Positions 23,401 to 34,854 of a stretch of 64,000 bases of DNA are shown one piece after another. Source of the stretch: Oncomelania hupensis (lineage: Eukaryota > Mollusca > Gastropoda > Littorinimorpha > Pomatiopsidae); the NCBI GenBank assembly GCA_036898135.1, contig CM072523.1, positions 1,521,311-1,585,310 of the forward strand, in the 5' to 3' direction. Position 1 is the stretch's first letter, and each line of letters begins with the position of its first letter. The translations under genes were made by a program, and so were the position numbers. The notes beneath the pieces were generated by a model. It saw only the letters and a program-made list of their open reading frames with translations. It did not search any database and was not told the DNA's origin.

Positions 23401-23885
23401 TAAAAAATCGTTTCTACACCTGTACCTGACCCTATCTTCAGTATGGCAATATCATTTGGTATTCGATTGTAAAAGACAGTCTGCTGCCATTGAAAGAGTT
23501 CAGCAAAGAGAAACAAAGATTATCCCTGAGCTAAAGACTTGTCATATACCGAAAGACTGGCATCATTAAGACTGCCAACACCAACAGCCAGAAGAGTAAG
23601 AAGGGATATAATTCAAGTGCACAAAATATTTAAAAACATTAATAATCTTGACACAAACACTTTTTTCTAATGCAAGAAGACCAATATAACAAGAAATTCT
23701 ATTTTTATTCAGCACAGTTGCACAAACACTCGTAGGCCTAAATGCACATTTAGCAACGGAGTTGCACCTTTATGGAATAAAATGCCGGGATTTGTTAAAG
23801 GAGCACCCAATTTCAATCGTTTCAAAAATCTCCTTGGCGAACTAAAGCTTTTAAAGGAAAGAATCAATGGATATGATTCATAACC
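23401..23885 (+). pseudogene. CR1-like RT C-terminal remnant
   Basis: Frames give AAIERVQQRETKIIPELK, then a RRDIIQVHKIFKNINNLD-like segment, TNTRRPKCTFSNGVAPLWNK and FNRFKNLLGELKLLKERING, the usual CR1 C-terminal order, with frameshifts. Confidence 0.65.
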
Positions 23886-24114
23886 GTTTTGAGCCAGCTT
23901 GGAACTTTGGAACTTTGTCCTTTTATTAGCAAAATCACATATAATTAAAGCATGAAACAAGGCTCATAGCCCAGGGGGCATTTTAGCCAACAAAGGGGAA
24001 AAGGGGGGATGGGGAATTACATTAAAAAACAATGAACGGCACAAAAAAAGCTGCTCCATAGGCATCACAAGATAAACCTCTGAAATGTCAAACACCCGTT
24101 TTAAGTTTTATGTT

Positions 24115-24630
24115 GGGTCAACATGGAAAGAAAAATGTACAGCATTGCATGGAGCATCCTTAATAGTCATCAGGAACATTGTTTGAAACCCGAGTTCACA
24201 CTGTTGCCGTCCAGACGCCGATATGCTATGCCCATCTGTAAGGGAAATCGGCGTTCCAAATCTTTTATTCCCAGTGCAATCCGACTTCTTAATAGTACTA
24301 ACCGCTTTTAGTTTTCGGCACTTTGGGGGTCTTATTTGTTATATCGTGAGAGTCTCCCTTTAGTGTCTATGTGTACTGGCTGCACTTTTTAATCAACTTG
24401 TTGAATTTTGTTGACTTTTGTGATATCACTTGTGATCTTGATTCGCGTGTGTGTGCTTGTGTGATGTTTTTTTAAATTTATGTATTTATGTATTTATTTA
24501 TTTTTTTTTTTCAAAAATGGTTTATGATACATTTTTTGAGTATTTTTATGCTGCCTCATAAACTTATAATGTAATTGCCCTTTGGGATGAATAAAGTTGT
24601 ATTGTATTGTATTGTATTGTATTGTATGGT
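24115..24630 (+). mobile_element. LINE 3' end with (TTGTA)n tail
   Basis: ORF ends RRSKSFIPSAIRLLNSTNRF, then a 3' UTR, then GGGATGAATAAAGTTGTATT and (TTGTA)5. Strongly 5'-truncated. Confidence 0.75.
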
Positions 24631-24699
24631 TCACAAAATAAGACAAAAGGGAATGCACAATATATAAATAGTGACATAACTCAAACTGCAATAAAGCGG

Positions 24700-26001
24700 C
24701 TTAAATTTAGCAACCTGCTCCTTGATTCAATATTCGTCCAAACAAGAAAAATAGAAGTTTGACATAAAATTAAAAGAGAACTGTGCGTCACTATTGGAAA
24801 AGTGAAAACATAATCCCTATAAAACGGCTCAAATCAGACAATCTACGTTTAGATTTAGAGTTCAATAACTGATTTAACTTATAGGCGTTCGGGTGATTCC
24901 TGAAGTATTGAGGTAACAAAGAAAGTCTGTTAACAACCAACACAGAATTCGTACATCTAAACAGATAATGAAATTCATCACCTAGTTCATCCAGATCACA
25001 CAGAGTACACAGTCTATCTTCTCTCTGAATATTCTAATATCTAAGTGATTGAATTGGCAGTTTGTGACAGCTGAGCCTAAATTTCAATAAGTTTCTTCTC
25101 GATAGAGATGACAAGGAAATTAAATAATCTTCGAAACAGAACGTACTCTTAAACATTCTATACGTAATACAAGCATTATGAGCGAATACATCCTGATGCC
25201 AGGTTTGCAAGAACTGGTCTCTCAAGCGTTGTTTGACCATGGTCTTAAAACAATTCAAAGAGTATTTACAGCCGTTTAACCAAATGAAAGACAGACCAAG
25301 ATCATTTAGCAGAGAGCGAACAGTACATAGCCAGGAGAGTATATACTCAGAATTAAAAAAATAAATAAGAGCATAATCGAAACATAAGTACTGACATTCT
25401 AGCAGAATCATTGCAACAATCAATACAAAGTTTATACCAGAAACAGAGTAGCCTGCATTTAGCATCTAAGGAAACAGGAAAACAGCCAACTTCACCTAAA
25501 ACCATACAGGTCGGCGTACTAGTTTTAACATTAAGAATCAATTTCAAAAATTTTAGTTGTAATCGATCACATATTATCATTTTTTCATGGGCCCATACCT
25601 CGCAGTTATACAATAAAATCGGTTTTACACATTTATCAAAAAGATCTAACTGAATATCAAGCGGCAAATCCAGTTTTCTACATTTTTTTTAAAAGCGCAA
25701 ACATAGCACGTTCAGCTGATACACTCATGGATCTGATATTTTTTTGAAATTTGTTATTATATTGAAAAATGGTACCCAGATATTTATATTCCCAAACAAT
25801 TTCAAGAATTACATTTTTGAACTTAAAAACAGGCAACCTTCTAACTTTACCGCGGGAAAAAATCATCACTTTCGTTTTTGCAATATTTAAACACAATCCA
25901 AATTTTGTACAGTATAGATCTAAAATATCTAAGGCCTTCTGCATGTCTTCAGCAGACTCTGATAAAATGACAGTATCATCAGCATAGAGTAACAAAAACA
26001 A
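24700..26001 (-). mobile_element. Non-LTR retrotransposon RT fragment with YADD motif
   Basis: Minus frame begins MFLLLYADDTVILSESAEDM, including the catalytic YADD, then FGLCLNIAKTKVMIF and YKYLGTIFQY. A frameshift near 25675 is followed by FDKCVKPILLYNCEVWAHEK and FLKLILNVKTSTPTCMVLGE. It is CR1/Jockey-like; the upstream RT motifs are missing. Confidence 0.85.
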
Positions 26002-26149
26002 ATGAAAATACTTTCAACATCGGAAAAGCCGAAGCCATTCGCCAAATTCTGTGGCAATGATAACCCGTCGATATGTTCTGCAAGGAAAGACCTTAAATCT
26101 AGACCTGACTACAAGTGAATCCCACAAATATGGGACAAGAAATATATGA

Positions 26150-27000
26150 CGGCCTACTATAGCGCAAAAACCTGATAATTACAAATATCATGGGACAATT
26201 ATAAGTATTAAGAGATAATTAAAATTATCATTTACAAATATCCTCTGTCATCCTGTTTAATTTTCAGTTTTGGTTCTAGCAATCTGCCTGGAAAATGAGC
26301 CCAAACCGAAAATTATAATTATGACATAATAATTATAATTTTCACTTGATAATTACAAATTTTACGTGATCATGCTTGATCTTGGCTAAGGCCGCTTACT
26401 AGCGCCATAACCTGCAGTTACAGGTATCAGTGATAATAGAGTCTCCTCTCTGAAAATCCTTACGGGAAGAGAGGGGACTATAAACTGATAAACACAGTGA
26501 TAATGGTAATTAACACGTGTTCTGTGTAATTCACAGAGATACTGGTAATTCACAGTGTTAATTACTAAGTTTTTAGTTTTGACCACGTTTTAGAAGCGCC
26601 AAAACATAATACCGAACAGTTCCGTAGAACACGACAAATTTACAATTTACACGTAAAAATTGTAATTATATCAGGTGAAAATTACAATTTTCGGGTTTGA
26701 CCCATTTCCAGACGGATTAGTAGAGCCCAAACTTAAAATTAAACACGATCACGCAAAGATATTTATAATTTTTAGTGACATTTTTAAATGTCTCATAATA
26801 ATTGTAACTATCTCACGATAATTGTTATTATTACGCGAGAATTGTAATTATCAGGTTATCAGGTTTCTGGCGCTAGGAAGGCGTGGCAAATACTGATATT
26901 TATTAATTAATATGCGGATTACCAGTATCTCTGTAAATTACACAGAATACATTAATTTCAAGTATCTCGTGTAACTTGGGTTTTAACGCTAGGCCGTTAT
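26150..27000. mobile_element. AT-rich foldback-like element
   Basis: Left GCGCAAAAACCTGATAATTA is mirrored by right TAATTATCAGGTTATCAGGTTTCTGGCGC (26845-26875). Between them are many short inverted pairs of the type AATTATAATTAT and AATTGTAATTAT. A second nested pair carries GCGCCATAACCTG and a TTACAGGTATCAGTGATAA/AGATACTGGTAAT theme. No ORF. Confidence 0.5.
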
Positions 27001-27041
27001 AGAAATAGACCGCAAGGCATTAAGGATCAGCAGATCCAGTC

Positions 27042-27194
<153 letters not shown>

Positions 27195-27354
27195 GAAATA
27201 AATAACTAAAATTGAAAACAATGCACTAGGGTTAGTTCATGAATGAATGAAAGAAATTAATAAATGAATAAATGAAATAAATAATTTAAATTGAAAACAA
27301 TGCACTAGGGTTAGTTCATTAATTTGTTAGTGTTATAATACACTTTTTTTTTTT

Positions 27355-27570
27355 TTTAGGGAATATTTTAATTAGTCATTTACAAGAGAGTGTAAGCAGG
27401 TGTGCGTGCTTGTGTTTTTCATAGTTTAACTGTATTTTGTACATATGTATATTATGTATCTTTTGTCCAGTTTTGTCTGTCTTGTCTTCCCATTCCCCCA
27501 ACCCCTTGCGCGCCTTGATCCTTAGGCTAAGGCGCCTTACAAATGACGAACATTATTATTATTATTAATA
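27355..27570 (+). mobile_element. 5'-truncated 3' UTR of the CR1/L2-like LINE
   Basis: About 95% identical by eye to the 3' UTR of the 22165-22956 copy in opposite orientation: GTGTAAGCAGGTGTGCGTGC through ACAAATGACGAAC, then (ATT)n. Confidence 0.9.
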
Positions 27571-27904
27571 CGTGTCCGAGTTGTGCAGTTTGCTTTAAGT
27601 GGACAACGATTACAACATTGACAATTTATATCAGACGCAGAAGACCAAGTGTATTTGTAAATTAAAATTACATGCGTTTAGTCCGCCAGTGATATTTTAA
27701 AAATATATTATTTATTATTTGGGTAGCACTCATGTAAGCCTTGTGCTTCTATGTGTTCTGGTGTTTGGCCTTGCATTATTATCTGGTTTGTTGAATACAT
27801 TTATGTTTAAACCAAATTTTAATTTGACGATTAGACTGAAAAAGTGTTTTCAAATCACTGAATATTTTCCTTTAAAATATGTAAGCTATAGATGATTGTA
27901 CAAC

Positions 27905-28072
<168 letters not shown>

Positions 28073-28275
28073 CCAATGGCCTTTGGATGACTTTTGTGTT
28101 ATAATGCTTCAGCTGGAAAAGTATATGAATAAATATATTAATGTTGTTCATGTTTTCTGTAATATGTTCACTCTTATTAAGTTTTTATTGTACTCTTCAT
28201 TTTATTTTTGCTTAATTAAATTGTCTATTTATTAACGAAATGTTAAGTTTTATTTTTTCATTTCGAACTTATATA

Positions 28276-28276
28276 T

Positions 28277-28350
<74 letters not shown>

Positions 28351-28640
28351 GAGGATTTTTATAGCGCACTTATCTCGCCGTACTTGACTAGACTCTAGGC
28401 GCTGGCCGATACAGGATCTAACTCAAACCACCCAAGACGCCCACCCGCAGCCTTTGGGCGCATGGTCTGACGCCTGGATAACTGAGCACTATCCTGGTCA
28501 GCCAGGGATAGGGGAGAAGGACCAAGTGCATGCTGGGTGTGTTCTTGTTACCGGCACTCATCCGTCTAGGACATGAACGTCAGGATCTTTAAAGTCCATT
28601 ATGATGGAATGCATGCGACACACAGACTAAATCTCGGTTT
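28276..28640. mobile_element. (ATT)n plus SINE-like repeat
   Basis: (ATT)25 followed by TTTTTATAGCGCACTTATCT and GGCGCTGGCCGATACAGGAT. Same family as 14115 and 55785; the last also shares the following CACTCATCCGTCTAGGAC-type segment. Confidence 0.7.
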
Positions 28641-28938
28641 ATACTCTCATCCGAAGGAGTAATAAATATCAATACTATATAATACTGAATTGAAATTTAA
28701 AAAAATATCATGTTAACATTTAATTTGTAAACAGGCGAAATAATTCTTATAAATGAAAAGTGAAAATATTGTGGAGAAATTTGTTTTTAGGGCCACTTTG
28801 CCCATTTCTTATTAAAAACGAAATGTAAAGAAGAAATTAAAGCGGGGAGAAGAAATCAGACGATAGGGTAGAGGAGGAAGGGAGAATGGAGGAGGGAAAT
28901 CTAAATAATAATAATTATTGTAAAACAATTACAACCCC

Positions 28939-28969
<31 letters not shown>

Positions 28970-28999
28970 AATTACAAACCAAAATACAAAAAAAAAAAT

Positions 29000-29101
29000 C
29001 ACCTCCGACGGGACTCGAACCCGCAATCCCCGGCTAGCACACATCATAGCCAGATCCGGCTTGTTAGGAGGCCGATGCCTTATCCATTAGGCCACGGAGG
29101 C
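29000..29101 (-). tRNA. tRNA-Arg(CCU) with an intron
   Basis: Minus strand. Acceptor GCCTCCG pairs with CGGAGGT. D arm is GCCTAATGGATAAGGC. Anticodon stem TCGGC/GCCGG with loop CTCCTAA gives anticodon CCU. T arm is GCGGG TTCGAGT CCCGT. Discriminator base is G. A 29-nt intron sits after position 37 (one base 3' of the anticodon), at about 29036-29064. Mature length is 73 nt. The A and B boxes are intact, so it is likely functional. Confidence 0.88.
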
Positions 29102-29565
29102 TCTCAGAACACCAGTCGTTACAAAACTACATAACAATAAAACTAGTTTACCCGTAACTGTCCTGTGTATTGATGCCGTGTCTTGAGGCTCGAATAATCT
29201 TATTGTTATAGTGTTTGCAGGTAGATTCCTAACCGGCTTGTTTATTTAAATTTGCGATACAATAGGTAATCGAGAAGGGTTAGGCGTATACATATCATCA
29301 CATAGCAGCGCAGCGGAGGCCTACGAAAGTTTACTATTATACATTCTTCATGACGGTCCAATCATGAATTAACAATAAAATGTTGATGGCCGTTTAAAGG
29401 AAGTAGAATAGGAGGAAGAGTGAGAGGAAAGAGAGAAAGAGAGAAATTCGAACGTCCAAAGGACGAATTGGAATCCTGCTTTTTTTTTTTTTCATCTACA
29501 AATTAATTAATTAGAGCTGTGTGTGACCGGATTCATTTCATGCTGTGACGTTTTACCCATAGGTA

Positions 29566-29837
29566 CGCGCTTTTTTGGAATCTGGGCAATTCTAGAATTG
29601 GCCTGCGCAATTCTAGAATTGGCCTGCCCATTTTTGGAATTCCAACATTGGTTAGGGTTCGGGTTAGGGTTAGGGGTTGGGTTAGGGTTACAGAAAGGTT
29701 AGGGGTTAGGTCCCTAACCCTTTCCCTAACCCTAACCTTAACCCTATCCCTGGCGGCCAATGTTTTCATTAAAACAATGGGCAGCCCCTTCTATAATACT
29801 ACTAATTCCAAAAATGCCCGGATTCCAAAAAAGCGCG
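29566..29837. mobile_element. MITE with internal telomere-like repeats
   Basis: Termini CGCGCTTTTTTGGAATCTGG and (inverted) CGCGCTTTTTTGGAATCCGG. The centre holds degenerate TTAGGG repeats followed by CCCTAA repeats (29650-29750), so the whole 272 bp can fold back. Not a chromosome-end relic. Confidence 0.7.
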
Positions 29838-29942
29838 GAACATATACACTTGAGGCTAACTCATTTCAAAACTTGAATTCGACTTGTTTCGTTTTATATT
29901 TTCCACTTTTCTTCCGCTTCTGAAAGAAAGTCTAAGGAGAGA

Positions 29943-30196
29943 ATGCAGCAATGCATTGACAAGTTGGTTGAATGGACGGAAACATGGCTACTTAAATGTA
30001 ACAGTGAAAAATGTAAGATGTTGCATATGGGCAAAACTAATCCCCAGCATGAGTATTTTATGAATGATGGTAAAAAAAAGCCTGAAGGGTGTCGAGAGGG
30101 ATCTTGGAGTGATAGTGAATACAGGGCTCAGCTTTGAGAATCACATTGAGACTACTGTTAAGAAAGCCAACAAAATATCAGCCTTGTTTGTAAGAA
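29943..30196 (+). pseudogene. CR1/Jockey-like RT fragment joined to another LINE
   Basis: MQQCIDKLVEWTETWLLKCN, then EKCKMLHMGKTNPQHEYFM; after a frameshift, VERDLGVIVNTGLSFENHIE. Typical thumb-region sequence. At 30197 it joins directly to the GGATA-family LINE in the same frame. Confidence 0.8.
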
Positions 30197-30560
30197 TGAG
30201 GTGCTACAGAAGACTTCTGAGCATTTCCTATACCCAGCACATCACCAACGACGACATCCGACAGACCATCACACAAGCCATTGGACAACACGATGACGTG
30301 CTCACAGTGGTGAAAAAACGGAAACTCCGATGGTATGGCCACGTCACCAGATCATCAGGTCTTGCAAAGACCATCCTGCAAAGCACAGTGCAAGGAGGTA
30401 GAAGAAGAGGGAGACCGAAAAAGAGGTGGGAGGACAACATTCGAGAATGGACTGGTTTGACACTGAGCGAAACAATCAGGATTGGGTTGCTGAGGACAGG
30501 GAAAGATGGAGTATGCTGGTTAATCGATCATCTGTGGTGCCCCTACGACCTCCGAGTTAT
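30197..30560 (+). mobile_element. GGATA-family LINE fragment
   Basis: MRCYRRLLSISYTQHITNDD through [20 protein letters not shown] is open. It ends at CCTCCGAGTTATTG without the GGATA tail. Confidence 0.88.
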
Positions 30561-30711
30561 TGTAAGAACTATAAGTAATAAGTAACTATAAGTAATAAAT
30601 CCAAGGATATAATGGTCCCCGTCTTATACGTCCCCCGGCCCCCTCTTGGAGTACGCTAACCCCGTCTGGTGCCCATATTTGAGGAGGCATATGTTGACTT
30701 GATCGAGGGTG

Positions 30712-30922
30712 TCCTGGGCATTTCCTGCAAGGCACGATGCAAGGAAGCAGAAGAAGAGGGAGACCAAAAAAAGGTGGGAGGACAACATTCGAGAATGGAC
30801 TGGTTTAACACTGAACGAAGCCATGAGGGTTGCTGAGAACAGAGATATATGGAGTACGCTGGTTAAACGATCATCTGTGGTGCCCCAACGACCTTAGGAT
30901 AGGATAGGATAGGATAGGATAG
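30712..30922 (+). mobile_element. GGATA-family LINE 3' fragment
   Basis: GCAAGGAAGCAGAAGAAGAG through CGACCTTAGGATAGGATAGG. Confidence 0.85.
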
Positions 30923-31122
30923 ACAGCACAGTGTGTCTTAGCAAAGCAATTCAATTAAAGAAAAAAATTATAAAGGTATTTATAAAAATTCCAATAACAC
31001 GGTGGAGACGCGTACGTTACGCCGAATAAACGTACACAGGCGGTTGTTACGTCCGATTTTGTACCCAGGACATCGACGTGGCGTGTGGGTATGCTCATTT
31101 AAATAAGATTATCTCAGGCATT

Positions 31123-31770
31123 ACATTACATTACATTATTATTGCTTTAGGTCCAGCGGACTCTTCCGAGCCAAATCAGGACCGGAGAACCCCCGATCCG
31201 CATAAAAGATCTGCTGAAACAACCCTAGTGGTAAAACCGAAAGCTCTCCACCAGCCAGTCACTTTACAATAAAGACATCCCACGCAGGGGACGGCTGAGG
31301 CTTCACCCCAACTTATCGAACCCCCGTTTACAAAAACAAAATAGAATACAAACATCATTATAAATTATCAACAAAACACATACATATAAAATGCCTACAT
31401 TCCTAAATAATAATATCATAGGAAGCCCTAGTGACCACCTGGCAGAAAGCGTCCAATATTCCCAAGCTGATCCAACATTGATTGATTGATTGATTGTTGC
31501 TTTAGGTCCAGCGGACTCTTCCGAGCCAAATCAGGACCGGACAACAGACCTCATACACAAATAAGGAGTCTTGCCCCGGAAGAGTTTTCAAGAAAAAAGG
31601 TAGGAGACTGGTCTAGCGAAGAAGACGATAGTATAGCAGATTGATAGAACAGAGCAGGAAAGAGACAGAGCAAATGAGAAAGACAGCGACAGTGGGAATT
31701 TAAAGCACTAAATTTCCAGAAAGTGGTGATACTATTTATACTGAAACCCCCGACACCCCAACGGGGGTTT
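31123..31770 (-). mobile_element. R600 retroposon copy 2
   Basis: Inverse orientation of copy 1; includes CCAAATCAGGACCGGAGAAC and CAATAAAGACATCCCACGC. It contains a nested tail-only copy at 31479-31546. Confidence 0.85.
31479..31546 (-). mobile_element. Tail-only R600 copy inserted within copy 2
   Basis: (ATTG)n, then TTGCTTTAGGTCCAGCGGAC through GACCGGACAAC, breaking the GATCCAACAGACCTC sequence that is continuous in other copies. Confidence 0.8.
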
Positions 31771-31810
31771 ATCTCAGGCAAACTACTAAATTGATTGATT
31801 TTGATTGATT

Positions 31811-32372
31811 TATTGTTGCTTTAGGTCCAGCGGACTCTTCCGAGCCAAATCAGGACCGGACAACCCCCGATCCGCATAAAAGATCTGCCGAAACAACCCT
31901 AGTGGGAAAATTGAATGCCCTCCACCGGCCAGTCACTTTACAATAAAGACATCCCACGCGGGTGACGGCTGAGGGTTGACCTCAACTACGCGAACACCCC
32001 GGTTACAAAAACAAAATAGAATACAACCATCATTATAAATCATCAACAAAACACATACATATAAAATGCCTATAGTGCGAAATAATACAATCATAGGAAG
32101 CCCTAGTGACCACCCGGCAGAAAGCGTCCAACACTCCCAAGTTGATCCAACAGACCTCATACACAAACAAGGAGTCTTGTCCAGGAAGAGTTTTCAAGAA
32201 AAAAGGTAGGTCATTGATCTAGCGAAGAAGAAGAAAGTATAGCAGAGTGATAGGACAGATCAGGAGTGGGAAAGAGCAAATGATGAAGACAGCGACAGTG
32301 GAAATTTAAAGCACTAAATTTCCAGAAAGTGGGGATACTATTTATACTGAAACCCCCGGCACTCCAACGGGG
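31811..32372 (-). mobile_element. R600 retroposon copy 3
   Basis: Full unit from TTGCTTTAGGTCCAGCGGAC to CCCCCGGCACTCCAACGGGG. It is followed by an extra 130-bp block (to about 32500) that is also present after the 35228 copy. Confidence 0.88.
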
Positions 32373-33204
32373 GGAACTGTTGCCGCAGTGAATTAGTCAT
32401 GCCTACAAAGGCAAGACAGGTTTTCAACTGGGGCTTTCACTGTTCCCTTTATAGGTTAGAACAATCTACAGTGACAAGATTGCTCATGACCCCAAGGGGT
32501 AAAAACTACTAAATACCTCTGCCACTTGGTAGTATAATTTTAACCAAGATAGATCTCGTTTTGTAGGTGATTTAATTCGAAAATAACGCATTCTTCCACT
32601 CGTGTATTTAGTACATTGAAAACATGCAATGTAGGCTACTTCCAGGCCAAAATTCTGTACGGAAACAAAGGAGAAATCACAGCAATCTATCGGAGTAAAT
32701 GTGATATGTTTGTAATCAAAAGGCGAGCGAGAGGGGAAGTGAGGGGGGAGCGTGTGAGGGGTTTAAATGAGGAATGTTTGTGTGTCGTGTTACGATCCCC
32801 GGAATCAGCTTGGTTCGGGCCCCGCATAAATATTTGAAACATCTGGAACGCGTAACACTGGGCAAAAGGGTACCCTTTTATTTTGTTGTGGTATTTCTTC
32901 ACGATAGATCTATTCATTATGCCCTTTTCCCATGAAGTTAAAGAGAGTGTATCAAATCAGTTTTAGTGGATATTGATCCAATGGGCTACGTTTCTGTAGT
33001 GCCTTCAGCATTTCCCTCTCTAACGTAGTCACATGTTCGCTGAAATCAAGTTATTCTTGAGTGACTGCTTTAACTTTACATCTCTAAATATTAAAAAAAA
33101 AAATTTTAAAAAACACACAGATACGTGTAGAAAACACTCACAATGAACAAACAAATCTGTTTTTAATACGCGTCTGATTGTTTTCTGCAATAACATAGCC
33201 ACCG

Positions 33205-33246
33205 CTTTCGTCTAGCCACCGCTTTCGTCTAGCCACCGCTTTCGCC
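33205..33246. repeat. 17-bp tandem repeat, three copies
   Basis: TAGCCACCGCTTTCGTC repeated, located just inside the right terminus of the Transib-like element. Confidence 0.85.
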
Positions 33247-33767
33247 TTCTACCAAATCGGGCCTAACAACCGTCTGGACACGTATATTGGGGACGTAACG
33301 TGTCTCCACCGTGAATAATAAAGGTAAGAGGTACAATACAGTTGGTTGGTTTGGTTGGTTGGTTGGATAAATTAAAGTCCCAAGACACATGAGCGTATAA
33401 GGGACTACAATACAGTACAATACTGACATAGAAGAAGAAATAATGGGTACCCAATGAAGACAAACTGCGGTACGGTGAAAAAACACTGGACGTAATTGTA
33501 TAATAGTTTATTATAGTCTGATTTGACGCTTCTTGTCCAGTATGACCCGTCTTAGGTTCGTAAGTGTATATAGGTTCTATAGTTTCCTGAAACTTTTTTT
33601 TTGTCGAAAATGTTAGCCAGTCTACAATACTGTATTGACATAGCTTTTACATTATCACCAAGCATGATGTAACTGTCCTACCGAAGGTTTGTCTTATGAT
33701 AAATCGGGCACACTGTACGTAGGCTTAATAGTGATCTACAGCGAATAACGGAGCCCACATGCATTCA

Positions 33768-34026
33768 CACACTCCGATGGTATGGCCACGTCACCAGAGC
33801 ATCAGGTCTTGCAAAGACCATCCTGCAAGGCACAGTGCAAGGAGGTAGAAGAAGAGGGAGACCGAAAAAGAGGTGGGAGGACAACATTCCAGAATTAATG
33901 GACTGGTTTGACACTGAGCGAAACAATCAGGGTTGCTGAGGACAGGGAAAGATGTAGTACGCTGGTTAAACGATCATCTGTGGTGCCCCTACGACCTCCG
34001 AGTTAGGGATAGGATAGGATAGGAAA
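33768..34026 (+). mobile_element. GGATA-family LINE 3' fragment
   Basis: CACTCCGATGGTATGGCCAC through GTTAGGGATAGGATAGGATAGG. It starts within the LRWYGHV codons, where the inverted piece at 34064 stops. Confidence 0.88.
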
Positions 34027-34063
34027 ACTCTATAACAGGGTATGGCTGATGTACCGAATCTAG

Positions 34064-34715
34064 TCATCGTGTTGTCCAATGGCTTAATTGTGTGATGGTC
34101 TGTCGGACTTCGTCGTTGATGATGTACTGGGTATAGGAAATGCCCAGAAGTCTTCTGTAGCACCTCATCTCCATGCTTTGTATTCTTCGTTGGAGATCTG
34201 CTGTGATGGTCCATATTTCGCAAGCATATAGGAAGATGGAGATGACAAAGGAGCGCAGCAGCCTTACCTTGGAATGTAGACTGATGGTCCCGTCTTTCCA
34301 AATTGGCTTCAACCTCGCCAGGGCAGCAGTTGTTTGTGCGATCCTGGAGAGGACTTCCTGTCGGGACCCATTGTCTGATACAATTGGCTCCTAAATATTT
34401 GAAGCTATGCACTGTGTTGAGGGATTGGCTTTGGACTTTGATGTCCGTGTTGATGCCATTGGTGTTGTTGGTCATCATTTTGGTCTTCCCTGCACTTATT
34501 TCCATTCCATAGGCTCTGGAGGTGGTGTCAAGCCTCTGTACCAGCTGTTCAAGTTCTTGTTCCTCTCCAGCCAATCCATCAATGTTCTCCGCAAAACAAA
34601 GGTTGGAGATTGCTCTTCCCCCTATGCTGACTGTGCCTTCGTGATCTGCAAGGGCATCTGATATGATGCGCTCTAGGAAGATGTTAAAGAGTGTTGAAGA
34701 GAGTAGGCATTTCTT
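34064..34715 (-). mobile_element. GGATA-family LINE, RT part, inverted
   Basis: Minus frames: SIGGRAISNLCFAENIDGLA (the catalytic F/Y-ADD has become AEN), EEQELEQLVQRLDTTSRAYG, HSFKYLGA, a frameshift, then TISLHSKVRLLRSFVISIFL and ending ITQLSHWTTR. Confidence 0.85.
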
Positions 34716-34854
34716 TTATCAGTTTTTATTCCAATGTCCATACCCTGTTATAAACTTTTATCAGTTGTTATTTCAATGCCTATAATATTATGTTGTATTA
34801 CACGTATCAAAACGGTCATAGTTACGCACAATTCTTTGCGCGTGTATATAGTTT

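Larger units (their letters stand above)
30998..33313. mobile_element. Transib-like (RAG-type termini) DNA transposon, 2316 bp
   Basis: Both ends start CACGGTGGAGAC(G/A)CGT and keep similarity for about 65 bp, including a shared CGGTTGTTA block. The flanks duplicate AATAA (30993-30997 and 33314-33318). CACGGTG is one base from the RAG recombination-signal heptamer CACAGTG, and Transib/RAG transposition makes 5-bp TSDs. No RAG1-core ORF is visible; the interior is filled by two R600 retroposons, so this is a non-autonomous or eroded copy. Confidence 0.55.

Noticed and set aside
29650..29750. Ancient telomere fusion
   Set aside because: The TTAGGG/CCCTAA block is symmetrical inside matching terminal repeats of a 272-bp element, so it is part of a MITE.
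32616..32837. A plus-strand ORF of 73 codons as a gene
   Set aside because: No homology, no splice context, and it lies within transposon sequence.
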